Assembly: GCF_009768975.1 (NCBI RefSeq)
Contig: NZ_CP035733.1
Coordinates: 3,082,001 to 3,146,000, forward strand
Reading direction: 5' to 3'
DNA from: Sphingorhabdus lacus
Lineage (GTDB): Bacteria > Pseudomonadota > Alphaproteobacteria > Sphingomonadales > Sphingomonadaceae
DNA length: 64,000 bases
Below, piece by piece: positions 24,709 through 32,357 of the stretch. Under the pieces are notes generated by a model. That model was not told the DNA's origin, ran no database searches, and saw nothing but the letters and a program-made list of their open reading frames with translations. A program made the position numbers and the translations under genes. Positions within the stretch are counted from its first letter, which is position 1. Each line of letters starts with the position of its first letter.

Positions 24709-27243
24709 ATGACGGATATTGTCGCTGCAGCTCTTGTATACGCTCGATCGGGCAAAACGGTTTTTCCGTGCCATCGGGAAACAAAACGCCCGCTGATTAA
24801 GGGATGGCGGGAAAATGCCACTGCAGATCCAGCATCGATCGAGCAGCAATGGAAATCTTTCCCAGGTGCGATGATTGGCATTCCTACCGGAGTTCCCGCC
24901 GGCGCATTTGTTGTCGATATCGATGCCGGCATCGACAAAGATACCGGTGAAATTTTCGAAGCGGCTGAATTGGTCGCGCAGCTGGAATCAAAAATTGGGT
25001 GTCAGCTTCCCACTACCCTCACTACCGAAACGCCCCGCGGTGGGCTTCACATTTGGTTTTTGCTCCCACCAGGTGAAAAGATTGGCAATCGAGCTGGAAT
25101 TATCCCGCGCATCGATGTGAGAGGGACTGGTGGCTATGTGATTGCGCCGCCATCCGTCCGGAACGATGGCAAAAGCTACATATGCAAAAATCCAGATGCG
25201 GACATTGCGAGTGCACCTAAGGCGCTTATCGACCTGATTTTAAGAAGGGGAGCCTTTGGGAGCAAATCCTCTGGTTCGCCCTCTCAGGGCAGTGCGCGCA
25301 ACGATGCAAGCGATGCGCACCGGAAATATGCTTTATCGGCTCTGGATCGAGAGTGCGCAGCAATCAAAAATGCTGCCAGTGGCCAGCGAAATACAGCTTT
25401 GCACAATGCTGCAGCTAACATTGCTGAATTTGTTGCAGCTGGGGTTCTTGATGAGCATGCCGCCCTGGCCGCGATCCGAGGATCTGCAGCTGCTAATCCT
25501 GGGGGAGATACCTCCAACCAGATTGAAGCGACTATTCAATCCGGATGGGGAAAGGGGATAACGAACCCTCGCGATCTTTCGAGCGTAGCGCTCGATGCGC
25601 GCCCTCGTGGGCAGAATAGCCGGTCCTCTTCCCAACCATATCGTAAGCACCCAATGCAGGCCGCTCCCGAGGACATCGAGGCGCTCCATTTGCTATGCTG
25701 CCGCTTTCCCATGACTGATATGGGCAATGCAGAGCGGTTTGCGGCGCGTAACCGTCACAGGGTGCGCTGGGTCGATAAGAGCGAGCTTTGGTCGATATAT
25801 GACGGTCGGAGATGGACGATCGAGGGTGCCGAAGCTGTTGTTGAGCAGTGGGTTTACGAAACGGTTAGAGCGATCGCTGAGGAAGCCCGAGCAATGCGCG
25901 ATTCCGGTAGACGGGATCTTGGCGAACCAGGCGCGCTCGATGATCTGGTTGAAGAAAAGGACGATGAGGAGGTTTTGGTTTCCGATCTGCTCGCAAAATG
26001 GGCGGTTAAGTCCGAAGCGCACGGAAAATTCAGCCGGATAAAGGCATCGGCAAGGCCGCTGGGTCTCACAATTCAGCCCGAGGACTTCGACCGCGATCCA
26101 TTCCTAATCAATTGCGAAAATGGAACGCTGCAGCTGCTCGATGCGGCCGATGAAAATTCGCCTCGGGCAAGAGTTCATATGCGGCCGCATGACCCGAGCG
26201 ATCTGATTACCAGGCTAATGCCGGTCAAGTATGATCCGAAGGCGAAAGCGCCGATCTACGATGGCTTTCTGGACAAGGTGCAGCCGGATGAAACAATGCG
26301 CCGCTTTTTGCATCAGTGGGCCGGATACTGCCTCACAGGCGATGTCAGCGAGCAAAAGCTCTGCTTTTGGCATGGACGTGGCGCTAACGGTAAATCGACG
26401 CTGATAGATACCTGGAGCGTAATTCTCGGGGACTATGCGACGTCGCTGGGGATAGAGTCATTTCTTGACCAGGGCCGGAAAAAATCGGGGTCCGATCATA
26501 GCGCCGATCTGGCCAAGCTGGTCGGTGTAAGGCTGGTGAGAACGTCCGAACCTGAAAAGGGCGCTAAGCTCGCTGAGGCTCTGATTAAGCTGGTCACTGG
26601 CAATGAGCCGGTTGCAGTGCGTGAGCCATACGCACGGCGAGGCTTCGATCTAAATCCCGCATTCAAGCTTACAGTCGGGGGAAATCACAGGCCGAAAATC
26701 ACCGGTACGGATGATGGGATCTGGCGCCGCGTACTTCTCGTGCCCTGGACTGTTCAGATTGCAGATGCCGACAAAGATCGAAAGCTGCTCGGCAAGCTAC
26801 GAAACGAGGCATCGGGCATACTGAACCGGATGATCGAGGGCATGCTCGATTGGCGGCAATGTGGATTGATAGAACCAGAGTCGGTTATCGCAGCGACTGC
26901 GCAGTATCGTGACGATAGCGATCCTTTAGGGCGCTTCATAACGCTCTGCTTGAGAAAGGAGGCTGGATCCCGCGTTCAGTCATCTCACCTCTACAAACTG
27001 TATAAGGCGTGGGCCGAGGCTGCAGGTGAGACCGCTTGGTCTCAGATGGGTTTCTCTGCCGCTATGGCCGATCGCGGCTATCGCAAGAAGCAATCGAACA
27101 CCATTCACTGGCTCGATGTAGCGACGCTCAAAGACGTCCACGACTTCATCGACCAGGATGGCAACGTGCTCGACTTCCCCGATGGTTCGCCCTCCTCGCC
27201 CTCTTCCCCTCCCGTCTATCAGGAGGATGATTGGCCGTTATGA
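24709..27243 (+). CDS. Primase-polymerase / SF3 helicase (P4 alpha/D5 type)
   Basis: This protein of 844 residues replicates the element. The N-terminal 180 residues form a bifunctional primase-polymerase domain (VYARSGKTVFPCHRETKRPL, GIPTGVPAGAFVVDIDAG and TPRGGLHIWFLLPPGEK). The middle region carries the D5_N-like part (RDPFLINCEN-type phrase DRDPFLINCENGTLQLLD and MRRFLHQWAGYCLTGD). The C-terminal superfamily 3 helicase has Walker A GRGANGKST (about residue 555-563) and then VRTSEPEKGAKLAEALIKLV and FKLTVGGNHRPKI. This layout matches phage P4 alpha and other satellite replication proteins. I start at ATG 24709. Iteron-like repeats directly follow. Confidence 0.9.
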   Translation: MTDIVAAALVYARSGKTVFPCHRETKRPLIKGWRENATADPASIEQQWKSFPGAMIGIPTGVPAGAFVVDIDAGIDKDTGEIFEAAELVAQLESKIGCQLPTTLTTETPRGGLHIWFLLPPGEKIGNRAGIIPRIDVRGTGGYVIAPPSVRNDGKSYICKNPDADIASAPKALIDLILRRGAFGSKSSGSPSQGSARNDASDAHRKYALSALDRECAAIKNAASGQRNTALHNAAANIAEFVAAGVLDEHAALAAIRGSAAANPGGDTSNQIEATIQSGWGKGITNPRDLSSVALDARPRGQNSRSSSQPYRKHPMQAAPEDIEALHLLCCRFPMTDMGNAERFAARNRHRVRWVDKSELWSIYDGRRWTIEGAEAVVEQWVYETVRAIAEEARAMRDSGRRDLGEPGALDDLVEEKDDEEVLVSDLLAKWAVKSEAHGKFSRIKASARPLGLTIQPEDFDRDPFLINCENGTLQLLDAADENSPRARVHMRPHDPSDLITRLMPVKYDPKAKAPIYDGFLDKVQPDETMRRFLHQWAGYCLTGDVSEQKLCFWHGRGANGKSTLIDTWSVILGDYATSLGIESFLDQGRKKSGSDHSADLAKLVGVRLVRTSEPEKGAKLAEALIKLVTGNEPVAVREPYARRGFDLNPAFKLTVGGNHRPKITGTDDGIWRRVLLVPWTVQIADADKDRKLLGKLRNEASGILNRMIEGMLDWRQCGLIEPESVIAATAQYRDDSDPLGRFITLCLRKEAGSRVQSSHLYKLYKAWAEAAGETAWSQMGFSAAMADRGYRKKQSNTIHWLDVATLKDVHDFIDQDGNVLDFPDGSPSSPSSPPVYQEDDWPL

Positions 27244-27283
27244 CCTGGGATTGCTGGCCATATGGGAGGCCTGAATGGGAGGC

Positions 27284-27437
27284 TTTGGGACACCGAAATA
27301 TATTTATTCGGTCAGCTTTTCTGCGCCTTTGGGACACTTGGGATACTTCGCCGGTGTTCTTTACATCATGTGTGTGCGCGTGTGTGCGCGCACACATAAG
27401 AGATAAACTCACATATAAGTGTCCCAAGTGTCCCAAA
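27284..27437. other. Candidate replication origin: inverted iterons around a Z-DNA-prone tract
   Basis: TTTGGGACAC occurs at 27284-27293 and 27328-27337, with a related CTTGGGATAC at 27337-27346. The reverse form GTGTCCCAA occurs at 27419-27427 and 27428-27437. Between the two groups is a 32-bp alternating pyrimidine-purine tract (27367-27398) containing the palindrome TGTGTGCGCGCACACA. No gene is credible in 27244-27523. Iterons next to a primase-helicase gene are how phage P4 marks its origin, so this is a likely origin. Confidence 0.55.
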
Positions 27438-27523
27438 CCCTATCAAATCCTTGGGTTTAGTATCCCTTCAACCCTCCCAATAGTCTCCCAACAACCCTCC
27501 CATGTCGGAAAGGACGTAAAATT

Positions 27524-27772
27524 ATGCCGATATCCTCAATTTGCAGCCCTATTGAAGCTCAAGACTCGGCTGAGCTGGTCGCTTCGATCCTTGAAGATGC
27601 TGCAGTCCGCCTCCGCATGCTGCTCACTCCCGAGCAGGCTGCCAGTGCGTTTCTTGAAGCTGGGGTATTCGGTATGCTGTCAACTGCAGGGTATGACGCG
27701 CTGCTCTCCACTGTCGCGCAATCAACGAAATCGTATGTCGATTGCAGGCATCGAGCCAAAGCAGCAAACTAA
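27524..27772 (+). CDS. Hypothetical small protein of the element
   Basis: This 82-residue acidic, mostly helical protein (SAELVASILEDAAVRLRMLL, TPEQAASAFLEAGVFGMLST) has no recognised domain. AAGGACG precedes the ATG at good distance. It lies between the candidate origin and the Nu1-like gene, in the same direction as both, so it belongs to the replication/packaging side of the element. Its function cannot be read. Confidence 0.55.
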   Translation: MPISSICSPIEAQDSAELVASILEDAAVRLRMLLTPEQAASAFLEAGVFGMLSTAGYDALLSTVAQSTKSYVDCRHRAKAAN

Positions 27773-27901
27773 CCAGCCTTTCCGAGGGCCTTTGGGTCCT
27801 CCTGGGGCACAAAGTGTATACGGGAGCCGAAGGCGCTCGTCGTGCGGGTTCCCGATACTTTTCAAACACTTCTTGTTTTTGTTTCGTTTCTGGTGGTTGC
27901 C

Positions 27902-28192
27902 ATGATCGGCGGGCTGCAGCAGCTATCGCGACGCCCTGGCATGCCATGCCCGAAGGTAATTCGCCGGTTAATCAATCAAAACCCTGACTTCCCCGTGATC
28001 GAAACCGGAAAGCGGGGACGCGCATATCAGTTCGATCTGGATGAGTCGGTTGCATTCATCGAACGATTGCAAGCCCGAGGCGGAATGAGTGCAGCTCGAT
28101 GGGATGCTGCGATGTCTTCCCTGGGATTGGATATCGATCCCACCGCGCCACAGATCGACCAGCGCCATCCCGTGACCAGGGAACCTCCCTAG
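27902..28192 (+). CDS. Nu1/AlpA-like DNA-binding protein (possible small terminase)
   Basis: This protein of 96 residues begins MIGGLQQLSRRPGMPCPKVI and continues RRLINQNPDFPVIETGKRGR, AYQFDLDESVAFIERLQARG. The pattern helix-turn-helix, then E-x-G-K-x-G-R-A-Y/W-x-F-D leading into a helix, is that of winged-helix small terminases of the Nu1 type and related excisionase folds. It lies 81 bp before the capsid gene, where a packaging-specificity protein is expected. No large terminase follows. I prefer ATG 27902 to the frame's first codon at 27842, as the extra part is hydrophobic and unlike the family. A regulatory role is possible. Confidence 0.55.
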   Translation: MIGGLQQLSRRPGMPCPKVIRRLINQNPDFPVIETGKRGRAYQFDLDESVAFIERLQARGGMSAARWDAAMSSLGLDIDPTAPQIDQRHPVTREPP

Positions 28193-28273
28193 CCATACCT
28201 AGCGCCCTGGGGGGTGATAATCGGTTCGCAGAAAAGCGCGCCTATCGTTTTGCAAGAATGAAAGATTAGAACA

Positions 28274-30097
28274 ATGCCAAATTCAAATGAAAATGGGCGT
28301 CCATTGATCGGGGGTTCAGATCTAAACCGAAGATTTGTCGCGGTGGCTGTTGAAGTTGCTGCAGATGGTATGCTACAAGCCACCCTATCGAGTGAGACGC
28401 CGGTGGTGCGTCCATTCGGTAATGAGATATTGGATCACTCGCCGGAAGCGGTGAACCTTGAACGCGCTGCAATGGGATTGCCGCTTCTCATCGATCACGA
28501 TCTAGAGCGTCAGCTCGGGCGGGTCGAAAATATCCGGCTTAAAGGCCGGAAACTTGTCGGAGACATCCGCCTCTCGGAAAGAGCGGATATGGCGGGCATC
28601 GTGGCCGATGTTCGCGAAGGCATCCGGCCTGACATTTCCATAGGATACATAATCGATGAAGCGGTGGAAGTGCCTGGGAGCACTGATTGGCGCATCACGA
28701 AATGGACTCTTTACGAAGTCTCATCAGTTGCGCTGCCTGCAGATCACACGGTCGGCATCGGTCGCAGCTTTTCTCAATCATCAAGAAAGGTTCTCACAAT
28801 GCCACAGAGCAATCAACAAAATCAAAACTCTGATGCAGTAGCGTCTGAACGTCAGCGCATCAGCAACATCACTTCGATGGCTTCCCGCCTCAACATCCCA
28901 CAGGATCTAGCCACCCGCGCAATCGACGGCGGTTGGCCGGTCGAAAGGTTCATCAACGAATTTCAGAACAACGCGCCCGGGTCGCAAGCTTTCCGGACTG
29001 CGGAAAGTGCGCCGAATGATAACCAGTTCGATCGATTGCGCTCTGGCTTCATGCTTACCAGGGCAATTGCAGATACCATCGAGCACGGTAGACTCTCCGG
29101 ACTTGAAGCCGAAGTTAGTCAAGAATTGATCCGCCGCAACGGTGGGGTAGCGCCAAAAGGTTTTATGGTTCCCACCAGCGCCTTGATGACCCGTGTGCAG
29201 CTGGTCGGCACTCCAACCAGCGCGGGCAATCTGGTCGGCACCGACTATCTTGCAGATCAGTTCATCGCGCCACTGCGGAGAAAAACTGCAGTGATGATGG
29301 CAGGCGCTACCGTCCTAACCGATCTGGTCGGCAATGCAGTGCTTCCCAGGCAAGATAATGCGACGGCGGGCCAGTGGATCGCGGAAGACGGCGAAGCGAC
29401 TGAAACCAACCTAACCACCAGTCAGGTTAGCCTCTCGCCCAAAACTGTGACCGGCAATATTTCATGGTCGCGGCAAGCTGCCCTGCAGGCCCTGCCCGCC
29501 ATGGAGGAAATTGTCCGAAATGACCTTTCGGCACAGCTGGGGATTGCTCTCGATCGAGGCGCTCTGCATGGCCTTGGGGCATCGAACGAGCCTCGGGGTG
29601 TATTCAACACTTCGGGCATCGGTTCAGTTGCCCTGGGTGCCAACGGTGCGGCTCCTACCTACGGCTCGATTTTGGATTTGGAATCGGCGATCGCTGCCTC
29701 TGATGCGGACAGTGGCAACATGTCTTACATCACCAATACCAAAGTTCGACGGGCCCTTAAATCGACGCAACGGTTCTCCGGAACGGACACGCCGGTATGG
29801 ATGCCAGGACTTGCTGGCAGTGATCCAGGCTCAGGTGTGATGAACGGGTATCCGGCATATGCTACCAACAATGTCCGATCGGATTTTACCAAAGGATCCG
29901 GCACTGCCTTGTCAGGTATCGTGTTCGGGAATTGGTCGGAATTGGTAATCGGACTTTGGGGCGGGCTTGACCTGGTGGTTGATCCTTACACCAACTCGCA
30001 AAAGGGCCGTGTCCGGATTAGCGCATTCCTATCCGCCGACATTAGCGTCAAACATGCGGCGAGCTTCGCGGCAATCGTCGACGCAATAGCGCCGTAA
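28274..30097 (+). CDS. HK97-type prohead protease fused to major capsid protein
   Basis: This 607-residue protein joins two phage head proteins. Residues about 20-165 are a prohead maturation protease (S78/HK97 type): histidine 75 in LPLLIDHDLERQLGRVE and the nucleophile serine in WTLYEVSSVALPADH (150 or 151). Residues about 176-607 are the HK97-fold major capsid protein: an N-terminal delta/scaffold region rich in Gln/Asn, then FMVPTSALMT, GTDYLADQFIAPLRRKTAVM, SPKTVTGNISWSRQAALQA and GLDLVVDPYTNSQKGRVRIS. Fusion of the two is known in some phages and elements. An internal ATG at 28799 with its own ribosome binding site could supply free capsid protein. A strong terminator follows. Confidence 0.9.
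   Translation: MPNSNENGRPLIGGSDLNRRFVAVAVEVAADGMLQATLSSETPVVRPFGNEILDHSPEAVNLERAAMGLPLLIDHDLERQLGRVENIRLKGRKLVGDIRLSERADMAGIVADVREGIRPDISIGYIIDEAVEVPGSTDWRITKWTLYEVSSVALPADHTVGIGRSFSQSSRKVLTMPQSNQQNQNSDAVASERQRISNITSMASRLNIPQDLATRAIDGGWPVERFINEFQNNAPGSQAFRTAESAPNDNQFDRLRSGFMLTRAIADTIEHGRLSGLEAEVSQELIRRNGGVAPKGFMVPTSALMTRVQLVGTPTSAGNLVGTDYLADQFIAPLRRKTAVMMAGATVLTDLVGNAVLPRQDNATAGQWIAEDGEATETNLTTSQVSLSPKTVTGNISWSRQAALQALPAMEEIVRNDLSAQLGIALDRGALHGLGASNEPRGVFNTSGIGSVALGANGAAPTYGSILDLESAIAASDADSGNMSYITNTKVRRALKSTQRFSGTDTPVWMPGLAGSDPGSGVMNGYPAYATNNVRSDFTKGSGTALSGIVFGNWSELVIGLWGGLDLVVDPYTNSQKGRVRISAFLSADISVKHAASFAAIVDAIAP
28799..30097 (+). other. Probable internal translation start for capsid alone
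   Basis: Within the fusion gene, GAAAGG lies 8 bp before an in-frame ATG at 28799 (MPQSNQQNQNSD), exactly at the boundary between the protease and capsid parts. Starting here gives a 432-residue product, the usual length of an HK97-type capsid protein with its delta domain. This resembles the nested gene arrangement of lambda C/Nu3. It is a prediction. Confidence 0.45.
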
Positions 30098-30177
30098 TTG
30101 AGATTCGGCGGCGGTTCGTCCCCTTCAGCCGCCGATGAGATCGAGCAAGCCCTGATCAGCTTGGCTCGATCATTTCG

Positions 30178-30214
30178 AACCCGTCCGCGCCTAGCCATCG
30201 CGGGCGGGTTTTTT
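30178..30214 (+). terminator. Strong intrinsic terminator after the capsid gene
   Basis: AACCCGTCCGCG (30178-30189) pairs with CGCGGGCGGGTT (30199-30210) as a 12-bp stem with one wobble, followed by Ts. It closes the + strand transcript of the primase-to-capsid half of the element and faces the minus-strand repressor gene. Confidence 0.85.
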
Positions 30215-30234
30215 AGACCAATATTTGGAGAATT

Positions 30235-30423
30235 TCAGCGGTCAGCCAGAAAGGTCCGAATTATAGAACGGATGACTGCAGGCCGCGTAACTTCGCCCTC
30301 TTGCTGGGTCGCAATGTACGCATCGAGCGCTTCAAGCTCAGCAGGCGGAAAGCGGACATTGATAGGCGTCGCTCCAACTGGCGGGCGACCTCTTCCTTTT
30401 TTGTTAGCGCTAGATATTGACAT
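30235..30423 (-). CDS. Ribbon-helix-helix (CopG/Arc-type) repressor
   Basis: This 62-residue protein begins MSISSANKKGRGRPPVGATP and continues INVRFPPAELEALDAYIATQ, then EVTRPAVIRSIIRTFLADR. A short basic tail followed by a beta strand (INVRF) and two helices is the ribbon-helix-helix DNA-binding fold. It is the only minus-strand gene of the element and is divergent from the small-gene operon at 30508. The 84-bp gap holds two inverted repeats, probably its operators. It likely represses the element's early genes and itself. ATG 30423 is preferred to the longer frame from 30477. Confidence 0.72.
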   Translation of the reverse strand: MSISSANKKGRGRPPVGATPINVRFPPAELEALDAYIATQQEGEVTRPAVIRSIIRTFLADR

Positions 30424-30430
30424 AACGTTT

Positions 30431-30482
30431 TTCTGATGCCAGAAAATGCAAGCCGATGCAAGGCTGCAACCCTGCATCGGCT
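30431..30482. promoter_or_regulatory. Inverted repeats between divergent repressor and small-gene operon
   Basis: TTCTGATGCCAGAA (30431-30444) and AGCCGATGCA-12-TGCATCGGCT (30451-30460, 30473-30482) are perfect inverted repeats in the gap between the ribbon-helix-helix gene and the + strand operon. They are the likely operators of that repressor. Confidence 0.5.
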
Positions 30483-30507
30483 CTAACTTTCAACATGGAG
30501 AAGTGCC

Positions 30508-30804
30508 ATGCCTCAAGCTGAACACACGCATAAACAATCGAGTGCTGAATTTGCACCGACAATTTTGGAAAATCGCCGATCGGGCTCCCCTGAATGGTCC
30601 GCTGCTGAATGGGTATCAGAGTTTGAAAGCCTAGGAGGTTTCATCAATTCGAACGGCCTTGGATGGCTCGCTTCGGAGGGGAACCCCCAAGGGTGGAAGA
30701 CCAGGGCAACTGAAATGATGCGCGAGTTAGACGATGCGCTCCGGTACGCGCAGGTTATGTCGATCTGGCAGAAGCGCAGCGCGCCCTGCACGGGAGGCCA
30801 GTGA
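30508..30804 (+). CDS. Hypothetical protein of the element
   Basis: This 98-residue soluble protein begins MPQAEHTHKQSSAEFAPTIL and contains WSAAEWVSEFESLGGFINSN and RATEMMRELDDALRYAQVMS. It is tryptophan-rich and helical. I recognise no domain. GGAGAAG precedes the ATG. It is the first gene of the + strand operon beyond the repressor, and the next gene starts 2 bp after its stop. Confidence 0.55.
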   Translation: MPQAEHTHKQSSAEFAPTILENRRSGSPEWSAAEWVSEFESLGGFINSNGLGWLASEGNPQGWKTRATEMMRELDDALRYAQVMSIWQKRSAPCTGGQ

Positions 30805-30805
30805 T

Positions 30806-31087
30806 ATGACTAGCGTCTCAATAAAGATTGTCAGTCTCGATGCCCAGCGCCGCGCAAAGCGCCGCGAGAGGATCCGCGCCCCATTTAAAAACAACGGGTC
30901 CGCGAAAACCCTTCATGAAGCTCGGCAGATGCTCATTGGCAGTGTTGAACCAAAGCCCCGCATGGCAGATTTTGCTAATCCTCTGGCCTTTGGTTTGGCC
31001 CGCGAAATCTGGTTCGAGCGGCGATTAGCGAGATATCACCAGGTGATTTTTGGTGACAATTTAGTTGAAAGGTCCGGCGATGATTGA
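30806..31087 (+). CDS. Hypothetical protein (small-gene paralogue 1)
   Basis: This protein of 93 residues has a basic N-terminal helix (DAQRRAKRRERIRAPF) followed by KTLHEARQMLIGSVEPKPRM. That latter block recurs in the next gene as KTLQEARERILSELPPKPIF, so the two adjacent genes are paralogues. GGGAGG precedes ATG 30806, which follows the upstream stop by 1 bp. Its end overlaps the next gene by 8 bp. Function unknown; the basic N-terminus suggests nucleic-acid contact. Confidence 0.55.
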   Translation: MTSVSIKIVSLDAQRRAKRRERIRAPFKNNGSAKTLHEARQMLIGSVEPKPRMADFANPLAFGLAREIWFERRLARYHQVIFGDNLVERSGDD

Positions 31088-31337
31088 ACGTTCCGATAAT
31101 GTTTTGAGGTTCGAGCCGGTTCGCAAATCAAGCGCATCCGAGGGCGAAGCAAAATCGACATGTAAGACTTTGCAGGAAGCTCGGGAGCGGATCCTATCGG
31201 AATTGCCACCGAAGCCCATATTCACAGGAATGAGCGAATTTCAGGCTGCAGAAGTAGCGATGAATTGGCTGCTCGATGCTAACTTCATTTATAAATCTGC
31301 GGTGTTCGGACTGCCTCCCGAAGTCTCCGAAATTTGA
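31080..31337 (+). CDS. Hypothetical protein (small-gene paralogue 2)
   Basis: This protein of 85 residues contains KTLQEARERILSELPPKPIF, matching the preceding gene, and ends with a helix (EFQAAEVAMNWLLDANFIYK). Its ATG (31080) overlaps the end of the preceding gene by 8 bp, after AAAGG, indicating coupled translation. No known domain is seen. It is the last gene before the operator-bearing promoter at 31364-31409. Confidence 0.55.
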   Translation: MIERSDNVLRFEPVRKSSASEGEAKSTCKTLQEARERILSELPPKPIFTGMSEFQAAEVAMNWLLDANFIYKSAVFGLPPEVSEI

Positions 31338-31363
31338 ACCGTAATCGACAGATAATATTTCCA

Positions 31364-31409
31364 TTGACATAATGTGTTCGCATGAGGCATTAGCTTGTGC
31401 GAACACATT
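31364..31409 (+). promoter_or_regulatory. Promoter with perfect 12-bp inverted-repeat operator
   Basis: TTGACA (31364-31369) is a consensus -35 box. Downstream, AATGTGTTCGCA (31371-31382) and TGCGAACACATT (31398-31409) are perfect inverted repeats with a 15-bp spacer covering the expected -10 region. The GTG start of the HTH regulator follows 15 bp later, so this is probably an autoregulated promoter for regulator and integrase genes. Confidence 0.65.
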
Positions 31410-31423
31410 AGGAGCCTCAGAAC

Positions 31424-31939
31424 GTGAGCAGCTTGAATTTCGATGAACCCCGCTTTCCGTTAAGTGCGACTGCACGAGCAACGGGATGGAACCTGCTCAC
31501 TCTTCGCGACTACATGGCTCGCGGGAAATTTGAATGGCACGAAACAGATTCGCAGGCTGCTGCACCTGGTGGACGAAGCCTTTTATCGTTGCGAAGCGTA
31601 GTTCGTCTGGGCATCACTTTTGAGCTGTGGTCGATCGGTGTGTCTCCAAAAGATGCCTATTGGGCTGCTCTCAATTTTGGCGATGTTGGTCACTCCAAAA
31701 ATCGCATTGGCGCCCTTCCCGATCGGGTTCCTGGTCATTTGTTTCCAGATCCGTACATCACATACCTGGTGTTCAAACGGGCATTTCTAGCGGACGTTAT
31801 CGCAGTGAAAAGCGGCGAGCAGATCGATCTGGAATCGGTCATGTACGACCTGTTCAATGATGCTCCTGGGGCCGTCGCTATCGTCAACGTGAACAGGGTC
31901 TGGCACCGGATTATGACTGCCTTGGACGTAGAGGCATAG
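31424..31939 (+). CDS. HTH regulator of the element (MerR/excisionase-like fold)
   Basis: This 171-residue protein starts at GTG 31424 after AGGAG. Its N-terminal part, FPLSATARATGWNLLTLRDY then MARGKFEWHETD and GGRSLLSLRSVVRLGITFEL, has the order helix-turn-helix, wing, and following helix of MerR-like or AlpA-like DNA-binding domains. The C-terminal half has no known match. It lies directly behind the inverted-repeat promoter at 31364-31409 and leads an operon of small genes and the integrase. It may act as repressor/antirepressor or excision factor. Confidence 0.55.
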   Translation: MSSLNFDEPRFPLSATARATGWNLLTLRDYMARGKFEWHETDSQAAAPGGRSLLSLRSVVRLGITFELWSIGVSPKDAYWAALNFGDVGHSKNRIGALPDRVPGHLFPDPYITYLVFKRAFLADVIAVKSGEQIDLESVMYDLFNDAPGAVAIVNVNRVWHRIMTALDVEA

Positions 31940-31942
31940 GCC

Positions 31943-32182
31943 ATGCAGATGCAGGCGCTCACATCTATGTCGAACGGTTCGCGGCTCATCCGTCGTGAAA
32001 CACTGTTAGAGACGCTTGCCGCGATAAAATCGACAGGATCCTCGGTAGACCAGATCACGCTGCTGCCTGGAGGGTCTGTGCAAATTTCGATCGTGAAACC
32101 CGATCACAAGATTGTCGTTCCCTCGCCAGCTACCCAACTGGCTTGGCGGGACGTCCAAGTGTTGGAGAAGCGCAATGCCTAG
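31943..32182 (+). CDS. Small protein upstream of integrase (paralogue a)
   Basis: This 79-residue protein has the core RLIRRETLLETLAAIKSTGS, VDQITLLPGGSVQISIV. The next gene shows the same order (R-x-x-x-x-L-x-x-x-L-x-A-x-K-x-x-G, then I-x-x-x-P-G-G-x-I-x-I/V), so they are related. Proteins of this kind are common directly upstream of tyrosine integrases in sphingomonads, but I know no function for them. It follows the regulator by 3 bp and overlaps the next gene by 8 bp. Confidence 0.55.
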   Translation: MQMQALTSMSNGSRLIRRETLLETLAAIKSTGSSVDQITLLPGGSVQISIVKPDHKIVVPSPATQLAWRDVQVLEKRNA

Positions 32183-32357
32183 ACCAGCCAGATTTAAGCA
32201 GAACGATTTGGTGCGGGCATTGAAGGCCGTCAAAGCCGCCGGTGAAAATCCGAAACGAATCGACGTGGATCCAGCGGGAAACATTCGAGTGTTTTTGGGT
32301 GCGTCTCAGCAAAATGAAACGACATTTGATAACCCTTGGGATGAGGTTCTCACATAA
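32175..32357 (+). CDS. Small protein upstream of integrase (paralogue b)
   Basis: This protein of 60 residues reads MPRPARFKQNDLVRALKAVK, AAGENPKRIDVDPAGNIRVF and ends with an acidic tail. A helix followed by a beta hairpin is expected. It overlaps the gene before it by 8 bp and shares a base with the integrase start (TAATG), so it is translated together with the integrase and may assist it. This frame is short and easily missed. Confidence 0.58.
   Translation: MPRPARFKQNDLVRALKAVKAAGENPKRIDVDPAGNIRVFLGASQQNETTFDNPWDEVLT

Noticed and set aside
27361-27400. Short tandem TG/CG repeats as a possible CRISPR or microsatellite
   Set aside because: No spacer-repeat periodicity; it is one alternating purine-pyrimidine tract between iterons. 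No CRISPR array was seen anywhere in the window.
27231-27905. Long + strand frame (224 codons) across the iteron region
   Set aside because: Cys/Ser-rich low-quality translation, spans repeats and the start of a better small gene, no ribosome binding site and no domain.
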